A stretch of 64,000 bases of DNA from an uncultured Bacteriovoracaceae bacterium (GCA_937931205.1 CALHBF010000002.1:1-64000); one strand, 5' to 3'; numbered from the stretch's first letter, positions 29,382 through 38,898 are shown. Made by a program: numbers and translations. Notes: generated by a model not told the origin, from the letters alone.

Positions 29382-30233
29382 CTATTTTTTCAACAGATTT
29401 AGAACCTGTTTTGCTTTTGTACTTACTCTGACGTTGGAATCCTCAGCTTCGGTCCTCTGGACTAAATTTAAAACGTCTACCCATCCAGATTTCTCAATTG
29501 CATCTAATGCATTGAGCTTTAGACTCTCCACTTGCTGACCATTGAGTGCATTTGGTGCAACCACGTCATATCGTAGATTTAAAATTTCTTCTAAAGCTGG
29601 TTTTGCATCATTCTGTTTCGCATAAATGAGCACCATTGCTGCTGCGTACCTTAGACTTGCTTCATTTGATTGGATCAAACTTCTTGCAAAAGGAACTGCT
29701 TCCTCTCTTTTGTGCGTCGCAAGAGTAAGAAGAGCGGCCTGTTTTAGTCCTAGATCTTCGTTTTGCTCAAATAGTGCAACAACTTTATCCCATTCAACGG
29801 CCAACTCTTTATCCATATTCCCAAGAGAAACAACTGCGTTAAATTTTACTTGAGGATCGATATCAACTAAAGCCTTGTTAAGAACAGGAAGAGATTTTGG
29901 GTTATTTAATGAGCCAAGGGCCATTACAACAAAATTTCTTGTACGAGCATCAACTGATTCGTAGTAAACCTGCGATAGGTTCTCAATTACCCATGGCATA
30001 TCTTCAGCAGGAATTTTCTGCGCTGCTAGAAATTTTGATAACTCATAAGCCGCGACCCAGCGGTTTCCAAAAGTTTTTGAATTGAGCTCTTCAACTAGAT
30101 CTCTATGATCCTTGCCTGACGAGAGCATTTTTGTCACCCCGAAGATAATCAGTGCTCCTACCAAAACAATGGCAATGGGAACCGCAATACCAGAGAGAGG
30201 AGAAGATTCGAGAATCTTTTTTTGTTCGGACAT
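29382..30233 (-). CDS. HEAT-repeat protein with N-terminal membrane anchor
   Basis: A 283-aa protein with one N-terminal hydrophobic helix (about 12-36) and then repeated helix pairs of about 30 residues (MALGSLNNPKSLPVLNKAL, VSLGNMDKELAVEWDKV, LTLATHKREEAVPFARSL), typical of HEAT/PBS-lyase-like repeats. It sits just upstream of the Rieske gene on the same strand. A role in assembly or scaffolding of the bc complex is plausible but inferred from position only. Confidence 0.7.
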   Translation of the reverse strand: MSEQKKILESSPLSGIAVPIAIVLVGALIIFGVTKMLSSGKDHRDLVEELNSKTFGNRWVAAYELSKFLAAQKIPAEDMPWVIENLSQVYYESVDARTRNFVVMALGSLNNPKSLPVLNKALVDIDPQVKFNAVVSLGNMDKELAVEWDKVVALFEQNEDLGLKQAALLTLATHKREEAVPFARSLIQSNEASLRYAAAMVLIYAKQNDAKPALEEILNLRYDVVAPNALNGQQVESLKLNALDAIEKSGWVDVLNLVQRTEAEDSNVRVSTKAKQVLNLLKK

Positions 30234-30304
30234 TTTCTTTCCTTAATGCTAAAAGCTTTTGAGTAGCCCGAAATTAACAAAATCAAACTTAAAATGGAAG
30301 TCTA

Positions 30305-30850
30305 ATGGCCTACCTTCTTCGTTTTTTATTAGTCCTCATGCTTGGTGGAATTTTGCTTACTGTCTGTGTAGCGCTGGGTTGGGTGACTTTAGAGTTTAGT
30401 CATATCCAATTAGCGATTCCTAGCTTCATCTACGTGATTTTTATTCAGGCCTTCGTCATGTTCTACTTCATTGGTGTTGCCCGTTTAGTAGAAAACGTCT
30501 GGAATGCCCTTCATTCGGAAGGAAATCTGAACGAACTTTTCGAAGAGGCTCCCGCAGATCTTGAACCTTATAAGAAGAAAGTGGCCCGTTTTGTTCATGA
30601 AACACAACTTTCAAAACGCCAGACCATTCCTTGGACCATGCTGATGCTCGTACTTGGAACCATCGGATTCCTTCTTGGTGGGGCCCATGACACGGGCCTT
30701 GTTGTGAAGACTGTTCACTCTGGTGTGGTCTATGGATTTTTAGTGGCCATGCTTATTGGTTTTGTCCGTCAGTGGTACTACCTAGGAAAAAGCCATAAGC
30801 TTCTTCGAGATATCAAAGGCTTATTTGGTATTTCCGGGGATGCAATGTAG
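30305..30850 (+). CDS. Small polytopic membrane protein of unknown function
   Basis: A 181-aa protein with about four hydrophobic helices (roughly 5-30, 40-60, 109-127, 137-155) and a charged cytosolic segment between helices 2 and 3. No family was recognised. It is divergent from the HEAT-repeat gene by 72 bp and 41 bp ahead of the next plus-strand gene. Confidence 0.6.
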   Translation: MAYLLRFLLVLMLGGILLTVCVALGWVTLEFSHIQLAIPSFIYVIFIQAFVMFYFIGVARLVENVWNALHSEGNLNELFEEAPADLEPYKKKVARFVHETQLSKRQTIPWTMLMLVLGTIGFLLGGAHDTGLVVKTVHSGVVYGFLVAMLIGFVRQWYYLGKSHKLLRDIKGLFGISGDAM

Positions 30851-30891
30851 TCTTATTTAATTAAATTCATGTTTTAGCCGATAAAGGGGTC

Positions 30892-32631
30892 ATGAGATGG
30901 CCCCTTTTTTTTATTCTTTTTGCTCCACTAAGCTGGGCAACCAATCCTAATGAGATGCTCTCTGATAAGGAGTTGTCGAAAAAATTCGTCTCTCTTGTTA
31001 AAGAAAATGAGATTGAGAATCTGATTAAGAACACCAAAGACTTTGATGAGTGCCGTCAGCAGAATCAGTATGACTCAAAACTAAGTGCGAATGAGCGCGA
31101 GCGAAACGCCAAAGCTGCTCAAGAATGTTTCGTCAAAAAAATTGCTAATAAATCGACCAAAGATATTCAGGCCCTCTCTGATAAACTGGGGCTTGATAGC
31201 TATCAACTCGTTCAATCGAAAAACGTCAAAGATATCACCAACTACTTGAGCGACCGAATGTATAAGGCCCTTACTGGTATTAGTGAAAATGACAAGCGTA
31301 CTGAAGCGCAACTGGCCAATCTGCAGTTTAAAGACCGCAAGATCGTGGATCAAGTCCAGTTCTTTAAGCTTTACTCTTATCAGCTAACTAAGAATGCTCT
31401 ACTGGAGATTTCTCGTTATTGTTTTCAGAATTTTAAGAACACCACTAAAGATAAAAACAACGAACTCCCCTCTACCGCAAATTTTGCGGCCCACTGGCAA
31501 TTGTATTTTACTCAGAAAAATGGTCTCTCAGTCAGCGATGACGGAAACTTTAAGTGGGGTAACCTTTCTGAGTCGGCTGACCCTTCTGCAGCCTATGCAC
31601 AAATCTTTGCTGGTTTTGGAGAAGCTGATCCCAAAAAGTTAGGTGAATTCTGGAATTTCTGTGCCGAACAAATGAAAAAAATGTGTGATGAGTATCGCCC
31701 TGATTCAGGACAATCTCGAGGCGCTAATTCGTGCCTCACCATGAACCGTCTACGCAATATGAGAAATGCAATTGCCAATACTCAAGAGATTGAAAAGCAA
31801 CTGGATGAAGAAGGAACTAAAGGGCGTGGAATTAATATCGCTTACAATCCTTTTAAGGCAGAAAAAGAAAATTCATATGATAACCTTACGAACTTTGCTT
31901 CTAAGGATTTATTAGATGGTAAGGTTGACAAGAAATTTGCAGATCTAGCAACTCAATGTCAGACGCAACCTGAGATGGCAGAATGTGATAACTTCATCGC
32001 ACAAGGCGGTGGCTCTACTGATGAAATCATTCACAAAATTGATCAAGAAATGCGCTTTAAACAAGAAGCTGAAGTAGCCAGGCTTATCCAAATCAAAAAA
32101 GATAACGAAGCTTCCTTTCAAGAATACTTAGAAAAAAATGGTTATTTTGATCTGGCCCAGAAAGACAAGATTTCTGATGACGATATTAAAAACTTTCTTG
32201 CTCGTGAGTTTGATGCCAAAAGAATTGCTGTCACTACGCAACTGCGAGCGAAGGTAGGATCCCGTCAGGTAGCAGATGATGCCAAGGAAGAAGACAAAAA
32301 GCAGAAGATTGTAGAATCGGCCAAGGAAACCCAAGAAGAAAGATCAAGACTTGCTCAGGTGATTCTCTTTAACAATATTGTAACATCTAACCTTAGTCTC
32401 TTAGATAAAGACGGCAAAGAATTAGGAAAAAATACTGGAGCATGGAAAAAAGAATCTGAGTCCTTGGCAAAATCTAATATTGATCCGAGTCTTTATAAGA
32501 ATATACAGTCTGCCATTGATACTTCGGATAACGGATCCACTGGAAAAAATAATTCAATTAGTGGAACGGCCTTTATTGATGCAATTATTGGTAAACAAGT
32601 AACGGACACTAAATCGACTTCACCCAAATAA
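30892..32631 (+). CDS. Secreted protein of unknown function
   Basis: A 579-aa protein with a signal peptide (MRWPLFFILF..., cleavage after SWA near residue 16). The mature part is charged, largely helical and has several cysteines (about 52, 78, 187 and 255-265). No domain was recognised. An AAAGGGG ribosome-binding site precedes the ATG. Its 3' end overlaps the convergent gene by 23 bases. Confidence 0.65.
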   Translation: MRWPLFFILFAPLSWATNPNEMLSDKELSKKFVSLVKENEIENLIKNTKDFDECRQQNQYDSKLSANERERNAKAAQECFVKKIANKSTKDIQALSDKLGLDSYQLVQSKNVKDITNYLSDRMYKALTGISENDKRTEAQLANLQFKDRKIVDQVQFFKLYSYQLTKNALLEISRYCFQNFKNTTKDKNNELPSTANFAAHWQLYFTQKNGLSVSDDGNFKWGNLSESADPSAAYAQIFAGFGEADPKKLGEFWNFCAEQMKKMCDEYRPDSGQSRGANSCLTMNRLRNMRNAIANTQEIEKQLDEEGTKGRGINIAYNPFKAEKENSYDNLTNFASKDLLDGKVDKKFADLATQCQTQPEMAECDNFIAQGGGSTDEIIHKIDQEMRFKQEAEVARLIQIKKDNEASFQEYLEKNGYFDLAQKDKISDDDIKNFLAREFDAKRIAVTTQLRAKVGSRQVADDAKEEDKKQKIVESAKETQEERSRLAQVILFNNIVTSNLSLLDKDGKELGKNTGAWKKESESLAKSNIDPSLYKNIQSAIDTSDNGSTGKNNSISGTAFIDAIIGKQVTDTKSTSPK

Positions 32632-33910
32632 ACACACGGTTTTTACCAGGCTCATCTCGACCTTGAGCACGACTCTCAAAGATAGTCGCTTCACCGAAAG
32701 CACTGACTTCCGACATGAATTCTTTGAGGTTTTGGGAAGGAACATGCAGGTTAAAATAGATCCCACCCGGAATCTCTGTTCCCGGCTTCACATTATCTAC
32801 TTGTGAGACACCAAATTTCTCCAGCAATGGAAGAATGCGGTTCTTCATCCCATCCGGTTCAACTGAGGTCATCATGATTCGATAGGCCTTGTCTTTTGAA
32901 GCAGCAAGGCTGTTTCCGCGAAGTCCGCCTTTCTTTGTTTCCTCGTAAAGTGATTTCTCACTTTCTGCATCCAGAAAACTTTTAGGTACTTCCTCAATTG
33001 AATTGAGAATCACTACATCTGACTCTGGGTCATAACGAGTTTCGCTGATATCATCAGTGAAAACTTTTTGAGCTTCAATGCGCTCAAGATCCTCAAGTTC
33101 TTTATTGGAGAGATCGATCTGATCTTTGGCCAATAAATCCTGATCTTGGTAGGTAAGAGATTTGTCGAGCCAGAAAAAATTTGGTTCAAAAAGAGTAATC
33201 TTATTAACCATATAATTCTCATACCAGCGGTTCGCATTTTTTAGCGAGAAAACCACGATACTTAAAAAGAGAAGGAGTAGTGTTACTTCTTGAACAAAAC
33301 GAACCTGATTCTTAAAGCTTCCCTTCTTCTTAAATTTATCAAAATCAATCTTTAAAGAAATGATATCCTTACTTAGTTCTTTTACTAACGATGGCCATTC
33401 AGGATAAAGAGTCACTTCAATTTTAGTAAAGACTTCTTCTTCAAAACTTCCCCTGGCCGTAGCTCCAGGTCCTAAGATCGAAGAAATATCCTGAAAACGA
33501 AGAAAGAGGTTTTCAGATCGAACGTTTGAAATCATAAAACGTTCATTAATCAAATCCTCATAGAGAGGATAGACTTTAATTAAATGATCTCTGATCACCA
33601 GTGAGAGATACTTTTCTTCCAAACCAAATTTGAGTGCTAATTCTCTGACTGAAACATCAAAGTGAATATAAACATAGACAAGAAACTTCTCATAGAGCCA
33701 AGTCAGCCATGAGATCAGTGGTCCGGATTTAACCAGTTTTCTGGCATAATCAAAACGCTGAGACATCTCAAGAGGTGAGATCTCTTCTTTAAAAAGAGAC
33801 TTCCAAAACTTGAAAAAAGAATCAGAAGATCGACCTTCCCATGTAATGGAATTAATGTCTAAATCAAGCCAGTTCTTAAATGTTTGGAAATCATCTTCAG
33901 CAAAAATCAT
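32609..33910 (-). CDS. Single-pass membrane protein of unknown function
   Basis: A 433-aa protein. An N-terminal cytosolic part (1-205) contains a helix-turn-helix-like stretch (SVRELALKFGLEEKYLS). One membrane helix (about 210-228) is followed by a periplasmic part with an acidic linker and a C-terminal alpha/beta region (about 345-433; IMMTSVEPDGMKNRILPLL ... VFIWVKSI). No family was identified. Membrane-spanning sensors with this general shape exist, but nothing here proves a regulatory role. Confidence 0.6.
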   Translation of the reverse strand: MIFAEDDFQTFKNWLDLDINSITWEGRSSDSFFKFWKSLFKEEISPLEMSQRFDYARKLVKSGPLISWLTWLYEKFLVYVYIHFDVSVRELALKFGLEEKYLSLVIRDHLIKVYPLYEDLINERFMISNVRSENLFLRFQDISSILGPGATARGSFEEEVFTKIEVTLYPEWPSLVKELSKDIISLKIDFDKFKKKGSFKNQVRFVQEVTLLLLFLSIVVFSLKNANRWYENYMVNKITLFEPNFFWLDKSLTYQDQDLLAKDQIDLSNKELEDLERIEAQKVFTDDISETRYDPESDVVILNSIEEVPKSFLDAESEKSLYEETKKGGLRGNSLAASKDKAYRIMMTSVEPDGMKNRILPLLEKFGVSQVDNVKPGTEIPGGIYFNLHVPSQNLKEFMSEVSAFGEATIFESRAQGRDEPGKNRVFIWVKSI

Positions 33911-34168
33911 AATTCCTTAAAATATAACTCATTTACCGACTAGCAGTCAGTGTTTTTTTATTTGGGCAAAGAGGAGGAAAGCACTCATCCTTGGCCGAGG
34001 CAAGAATTGCCCCTAACGGGAAACCCAATACTTAAAACGGACGACTGACAAATTTCCCACTCCCCTATCCCTTCTACACATCATTTTTTGCCTGTCTTGT
34101 TCAAAACTTCCACTGCTCTGTATGATTAAAAAGGTAATGTTGCTTAAAAGTGTGAAAGGAACTTTGTC
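33911..34168. other. Intergenic region with a possible structured element
   Basis: This 258-bp divergent gap contains no ORF. From about 33964 to 34016 there is a GGGCAA...TTGCCC closing stem around a purine-rich segment (GAGGAGGAAAG) and a GGCCGAGG turn. It could be a structured RNA leader or just chance. It does not match a riboswitch that I recognise. Confidence 0.25.
34097..34126 (+). promoter_or_regulatory. Sigma-70-type promoter candidate
   Basis: TTGTTC (34097-34102), an 18-bp spacer and TATGAT (34121-34126), about 42 bp before the ATG of the coiled-coil gene. Confidence 0.5.
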
Positions 34169-34591
34169 ATGTCAGAAATCTCATCAACAGTCAGATCAAA
34201 CCGAATGAAAGAGGTCATGAATAAAAGACAAGAGTTTGAAGTTAAAAAACTTCAATCTGAGCACGAACAAGAGCTCACCTCGATTAAAGACAAACAATCC
34301 AAAACGATTGAAAGAGTCCAAAAGGATTCCGAAGTCACAATTGATAAAGAGCAGACTGAAGCTGAAATTAAACTCACTAAGCTTCGCAACTCTTTTAACC
34401 AACGTTTTCAGGAAGAAAACTCACGTTATGAGAGAACTCTAAGTGATTTGAAGGCAGGACAAGATAAAAAAATGTCTGAAATCAGACTTAATCACGAAGA
34501 GCAAATTGCACAGACTGAAATGAAGCATAAGCAGTATTTAGAGAAGGCCAATCAGAAATTTGAAAAAGAGATGGCCAAGTTAAAAGCATAG
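34169..34591 (+). CDS. Coiled-coil protein of unknown function
   Basis: A 140-aa highly charged protein made almost wholly of heptad-like helix (EVKKLQSEHEQELTSIKDKQ and similar). There is no signal peptide or membrane helix. A GAAAGGAAC site precedes the ATG. It lies 33 bp upstream of the FliG-C-like gene and is probably cotranscribed with it. Confidence 0.6.
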   Translation: MSEISSTVRSNRMKEVMNKRQEFEVKKLQSEHEQELTSIKDKQSKTIERVQKDSEVTIDKEQTEAEIKLTKLRNSFNQRFQEENSRYERTLSDLKAGQDKKMSEIRLNHEEQIAQTEMKHKQYLEKANQKFEKEMAKLKA

Positions 34592-34624
34592 TTTTTGATC
34601 ATCACAATCTAGGAAGGAGAAGAG

Positions 34625-35053
34625 ATGAGCGGGCAAGAAAATACGGGTGTATATCTTAATGGGAAGAAACAAGTTATTGAGCTTCTCAAGAAAATGGAAG
34701 GAAGCGATAAGGCCACTCTACTACGTAACCTTAAAGCAAGAAACCCTATCCTTGCTAAAGAACTAGCTGAATCATGTGTTAATTTTGACTCAATCTGGAG
34801 TCTTGATGACAACGCTCTAAGATCTGTTCTCAGTCACGTTCAACCTACGATTCTAGGTCTGGCACTTCATATCACTCAAGTGAAGAATCAGCGTCGTGCT
34901 CTTGCACTTATTGAACGTCCACAGGCCATGCGTGCTTTTGAGATAATGCAGAAAGATCTTAGTGGTAATAGAAATGAATGTGTTCGAGCTCAACAAAAGA
35001 TTCTTGAATTTGCGATGAAGCTTCATAAAAACCAAATCATCACGCTTTACTAA
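34625..35053 (+). CDS. Stand-alone FliG C-terminal-domain-like protein
   Basis: A 142-aa protein whose last 100 residues follow the FliG C-terminal domain: SIWSLDDNALRSVLSHVQPTI resembles the torque helix segment (LLKLDDRSIQ.VLREVD), and the AQQKILEFAMKLHKNQII end resembles EEAQQKI..I.RRLEE.GEI. The middle and N-terminal FliG domains that bind FliM and FliF are absent. The LDD residues of the torque helix are kept but the conserved arginine downstream is not. A strong AAGGAGAAGAG ribosome-binding site precedes it. A motor-related or signalling role is inferred. Confidence 0.5.
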   Translation: MSGQENTGVYLNGKKQVIELLKKMEGSDKATLLRNLKARNPILAKELAESCVNFDSIWSLDDNALRSVLSHVQPTILGLALHITQVKNQRRALALIERPQAMRAFEIMQKDLSGNRNECVRAQQKILEFAMKLHKNQIITLY

Positions 35054-35060
35054 AATAAAA

Positions 35061-35085
35061 AAGGGAGCCTTAGGCTCCCTTAAAA
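35061..35085. terminator. Bidirectional intrinsic terminator
   Basis: Stem GGGAGCC / GGCTCCC with a TTA loop. A T-run (TTTTTTATTTT) follows on the minus strand and a weaker one on the plus strand. It lies between convergent genes, and the stop codon of the Ppx/GppA gene falls inside it. Confidence 0.75.
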
Positions 35086-36005
35086 ATATCTTCTTCTTTA
35101 ATTTTTCCCTCTAATAAAGTTCCATATCGAAGTCCATAAGTGGAAATCGTCATCGTTTTCACAAAAAGCCTGTGCGCCAAGTGATAGGTCAGATGCAATC
35201 CTCCCCTGATACATTCACTGCGCTTTCCGAGGAATGGAAACTTTTCCAGATAAGCTTCAGGTTCCATACTGGAATACTTTTTGAAAAGCTGGTCTACGTC
35301 TTCAACCTTAAGCTCCATACCATGAACATCATCTTCTATAAATTCTGTGCGCTCTAAATGCATATTACCTAAAGAAGTCATCGTTCCAGCAACACAGTAA
35401 ATATCTTTAGTCTGAAACTTATCAAGCTCAGGACGAAAATCAATAAACACTTTTTGAAGTGATTGAACAAAAACATTCTCTAGAAGCCAGTCCGTACAAC
35501 GGACAGCTCCTACTGGCATGCTGATAGACTCTACAACACTTAGATCTTTAGTATTGACCTTCATAAGCTCAGTCGAAGCTCCACCAATATCCATAATGGT
35601 GACAAATTCGCTATCAAATGAAGTATTACCTAAGACTCCCTTGGTAGAATAACAAACCTCAGCATTTGAGGTAATTATGTAAACCTTAAGTCCTATTTCT
35701 TTTTCAACTTTACTAAAAAAATCAGAAGCATTAGTAGCAACTCGCGCAGCTTCAGTGGCCGTTGCAATAATACTCTCTGGTTTGATCCCATAACGAGAGC
35801 AAACCTCTGCATAATGCTTTAAGGCTTGGAAGCTTGCTTCCATTTTATCTTCTTGAAAGGCCTTATTTTTATCTAACCCCTTGCCTAATGAAGTCACTTC
35901 GAAAAGCTTTTCCTTCTCAAAAATTTTCCCATCAGCAGTAACCTCTGCGACTAGCAAAAGAATACTATTAGAGCCGATATCTATTGAAGCACGAAGCTCA
36001 TTCAT
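35070..36005 (-). CDS. Ppx/GppA family phosphatase
   Basis: A 311-aa protein of the actin-like ATPase fold. The phosphate-1 motif DIGSNSILLLVAEV (about 9-22) and the phosphate-2 motif MDIGGASTELM (about 137-147) are present. The family hydrolyses polyphosphate or pppGpp; which one cannot be told. It is short, corresponding to the two core domains without the C-terminal HD-like extension. The start overlaps the mtnA stop by 4 bases. It is the last gene of the glmU operon. Confidence 0.88.
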   Translation of the reverse strand: MNELRASIDIGSNSILLLVAEVTADGKIFEKEKLFEVTSLGKGLDKNKAFQEDKMEASFQALKHYAEVCSRYGIKPESIIATATEAARVATNASDFFSKVEKEIGLKVYIITSNAEVCYSTKGVLGNTSFDSEFVTIMDIGGASTELMKVNTKDLSVVESISMPVGAVRCTDWLLENVFVQSLQKVFIDFRPELDKFQTKDIYCVAGTMTSLGNMHLERTEFIEDDVHGMELKVEDVDQLFKKYSSMEPEAYLEKFPFLGKRSECIRGGLHLTYHLAHRLFVKTMTISTYGLRYGTLLEGKIKEEDIFKGA

Positions 36006-37054
36006 GAATTAACAATCCTTTCAACTTCACCTGGGATGCTTGGATCAATAAAACCTTTCTCACAAACAATACCAGTAATAAATTTATAATCAGTAACATC
36101 AAAACTTGGGTTCACAACTTGAGCATTTAAAGGTGCAATCTGAACACCTTTAATTTGCGTAATTTCTTCCGTTGGCCTCATTTCGATTTCAATATGCTCA
36201 CCAGAGCTTGTTTGAAGATCGAATGAACTGATGGGGGCCACAACATAAAAAGGAACCCCATAATGAGAAGCCACGATAGATAAAGTTGAAGTTCCAACTT
36301 TATTGGCGGTATCACCATTTTTGGCAATTCTGTCAGCACCAACAAAAATGGCATCAATCTTTCCATTTTTCATCAAGTACGAAGCAGCACCTTCAACAAC
36401 AATACTATAAGGGATTTTCTCTTTACCTAGTTCAAAAGCTGTAAGACGACTTCCTTGCAGATAAGGTCTCGTTTCATCAGCAAACACATGCTCAACCTTA
36501 TTTTCACGATGGGCAAGTGAAATTACTCCTAAGGCTGTTCCTAGACTGCCACAGGCCAAGAAACCTGTATTACAATGAGTCATTAAATTCCACTTAGACT
36601 TATTGACTCTTTTTTTAAGGTCATTAAGAGCAAACTGCGCCATCGCTGTATTTTTCTTTTCAGACTCTTCAATTTGTAAATTACCAAAGGCCACTAGCTT
36701 ATGGAAAAGATCATTCTGTGAACTTCCTTTTTGAAGTTCCCCCAGCATAATTTCGCGGCATCTATTAACTTCGAAAGCAAGATTGACTGCTGTCGGGCGT
36801 GCAGCAATCATATCGTCGCAAGCCTTATTAATTGAGGCAGAATTAAGTGTTTTTGTTGAATTCGTCCATAATGCCATCCCAAAGATAGCACTAAACCCGA
36901 TACATGGAGCTCCACGGACTACCATATCTTTAATGGCCGCGACACATCCTTCAAGAGTTTTTACTTCCACAAAAACTTCCTCATGAGGAAGAAGTCTTTG
37001 ATCCAAAAGAAAGAGATTATTGTTTTTCCAAATAATTGGGCTATACGTACTCAT
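36002..37054 (-). CDS. mtnA: S-methyl-5-thioribose-1-phosphate isomerase
   Basis: A 350-aa enzyme of the methionine salvage pathway converting MTR-1-P to MTRu-1-P. The family signatures RGAPCIGFSAI, the catalytic cysteine region THCNTG..A..GLGTALG-like, and the catalytic aspartate in GADRIAKNGDTANKVGT are visible. The length is typical. It overlaps its neighbours by 1 base (TAATG) and 4 bases. If the nearby methylthiotransferase-like proteins are active, methylthio chemistry is prominent in this window, but no link is shown. Confidence 0.93.
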   Translation of the reverse strand: MSTYSPIIWKNNNLFLLDQRLLPHEEVFVEVKTLEGCVAAIKDMVVRGAPCIGFSAIFGMALWTNSTKTLNSASINKACDDMIAARPTAVNLAFEVNRCREIMLGELQKGSSQNDLFHKLVAFGNLQIEESEKKNTAMAQFALNDLKKRVNKSKWNLMTHCNTGFLACGSLGTALGVISLAHRENKVEHVFADETRPYLQGSRLTAFELGKEKIPYSIVVEGAASYLMKNGKIDAIFVGADRIAKNGDTANKVGTSTLSIVASHYGVPFYVVAPISSFDLQTSSGEHIEIEMRPTEEITQIKGVQIAPLNAQVVNPSFDVTDYKFITGIVCEKGFIDPSIPGEVERIVNS

Positions 37055-38898
37055 TAATTTTCCTTTCTAAAAAATGGAACAGGAATCTTTTTTGTTTGAT
37101 TCTTTTTCGGCATACCTTTGATGCTGAAGAAAGCTTTCCCATTCTCTTCTCTGTTCTTACTAAGATCAATTTTTAATACTGCAGGCCCTCTTTCTAGATC
37201 AGTTAAAGTGATTTGAGCTACTTTAGTTGAAATAGTTGAATCCAGCCCAATTGTTCTTGGTTTTCTATTGAAATGATTCCACACTTCATCAAGATAGCTT
37301 GGAATCAAGCCTCTTAATTCACCTAGCTCAATTTCCCCATTAAACTTCCACTGGGTCAGTTGAGATTTATCAAGTTCTCTTCCTGAGAATTTAAAATCAA
37401 GAAGTCCGTCACCGGTAATCCAAGGCTCAAAAAGACTAAAACCCGAAGCCATTTTAAATTTCCTACTTTCAAAATCAATGGCCAATGATTCGGCCTGAAC
37501 CATTTTAAAGCTCAAAAACTCCTCATTATTCTTTAATTCCCCGGAATAACTGATCGAGTTCTCGTTACTGCTATACTCGAGCATTCCATTTAATGGATCA
37601 TTCCCTTTCATAACGTTCACGAATTCATAAACTCGCGTCGTTGGAATTTCAGAGTTAACTACTTTAGGTAGTGTTGGAACAAAAAATTTAGTTGAGCTGA
37701 TGGGGGCTTCAACAAATTGATAAGTTTCTTTTATTTCCAAGAACTTTGTTTCATTGAAAGCAATTAAGTTCTCACGTGAGAAATTAAAATTTGTACTCTC
37801 AAAGCTTGTTTTCCAAAGATTATTATTAAAAGCGATTTTCCACGTTCCGCGCTCGACGAATTGAAGATTCTTTAATTCTCCACCCCAAGAAAGATTGCCA
37901 TTCATAAAAAGTTCTTCGTGATCAATTTTTTTAGTAAGAGTAATTTTTCCAGCTGCTTCGGCCTTTAACTCTGTTAAAAAATCGTTCACAATCTCTTTTT
38001 CAAATAAAGACAGGAATTCCAAAGGCAAAGCCGTGAAATCGAGATCGAGATTCCACTCGCCCCCATTTAACTTAAAGAGAGCACTTCCCTTCTCTTCTTT
38101 TTCAATCATAAAAGAATTCTGTGCTTCTATAGCAAATTGCGGAAGAAGAAGGTTAATCTTTCCTTCCAATGCGACATCGTCAAAATTGATCTTGGCATCT
38201 AGATCTTTAGTTCTGAAGTCTCCAGTATAGTTTAAAGTCCATTTTTCTTGGGACGGAGTCATATCACCGAAAAGCCACACCTCAGAAGAATACGATTGGC
38301 CATTATACTCAAACCAAATAGGTAGTTTGATTTCAAAAGCCGAGTTTTTTCCGAGCGAAAATTCCCTAACTAATAATTTTGAAAGTTGGAGATAAGTTCT
38401 TGAAGCATCCTCATTCTTGAGAAAAACATCTTTCGCTCTGAGAGTGAATTCTGCATTTGCCAAATAATCAGGAATCTCGATTTTGATTTCTTTCTTTTCT
38501 CCCTCAGTCTCTGAAGTTGAATCTGTAATCTTTTTCACGTCATTACCAGATAGAAGAATTTCCACCTGGGCAATACTAATGTGAGCGTTACCTTTATGAG
38601 TTATTAACAACCACCAAGGAACTTTAAGCTCAAACTCTCCAATCTTAGCAACATGGATTTGATTCTTAAGAATAGTAACGTTTTTGAGCTTGATATTAAA
38701 ATCAGTCGAAAAGCCATAATCAACATCACCAACAACCAGTTCAGCATCAGCAATATTCTTTCTCAGTTCTTCTTGTGCCAACTGAATAAAGGCTTCGGGC
38801 CTAAGGCGATTATAGGCATTGTAGCCGAGGGCCACGATCAAAATAAGAAGTACACCCCAAATCCATAGGACGGCCTTCATTGAAATTCTCAACTTCAT
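37054..38898 (-). CDS. AsmA/GspN-like membrane-anchored protein
   Basis: A 614-aa protein with one N-terminal helix (about 9-27) and a long beta-rich periplasmic part, built like AsmA-family or GspN-like proteins (early segment DAELVVGDVDYGFSTDFNIKLKNVTIL). AsmA-like proteins are thought to help move lipids to the outer membrane. No catalytic motif is seen. It shares the stop/start base with mtnA and lies 40 bp after uvrD. Confidence 0.55.
   Translation of the reverse strand: MKLRISMKAVLWIWGVLLILIVALGYNAYNRLRPEAFIQLAQEELRKNIADAELVVGDVDYGFSTDFNIKLKNVTILKNQIHVAKIGEFELKVPWWLLITHKGNAHISIAQVEILLSGNDVKKITDSTSETEGEKKEIKIEIPDYLANAEFTLRAKDVFLKNEDASRTYLQLSKLLVREFSLGKNSAFEIKLPIWFEYNGQSYSSEVWLFGDMTPSQEKWTLNYTGDFRTKDLDAKINFDDVALEGKINLLLPQFAIEAQNSFMIEKEEKGSALFKLNGGEWNLDLDFTALPLEFLSLFEKEIVNDFLTELKAEAAGKITLTKKIDHEELFMNGNLSWGGELKNLQFVERGTWKIAFNNNLWKTSFESTNFNFSRENLIAFNETKFLEIKETYQFVEAPISSTKFFVPTLPKVVNSEIPTTRVYEFVNVMKGNDPLNGMLEYSSNENSISYSGELKNNEEFLSFKMVQAESLAIDFESRKFKMASGFSLFEPWITGDGLLDFKFSGRELDKSQLTQWKFNGEIELGELRGLIPSYLDEVWNHFNRKPRTIGLDSTISTKVAQITLTDLERGPAVLKIDLSKNREENGKAFFSIKGMPKKNQTKKIPVPFFRKEN

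Noticed and set aside
30877-30884. GCCGATAA, a perfect sigma-28 -10 element just before 30892
   Set aside because: The -35 position 11 bp upstream (TAATTAAA) matches only 3 of 8 bases, and the site sits within about 8 bases of the start codon, leaving no room for a normal leader.
33964-34016. Resemblance to the GAGGAAAG and GGGAAACCC parts of RNase P RNA
   Set aside because: The gap is too short (258 bp) for a full RNase P RNA and the rest of the conserved core is absent.
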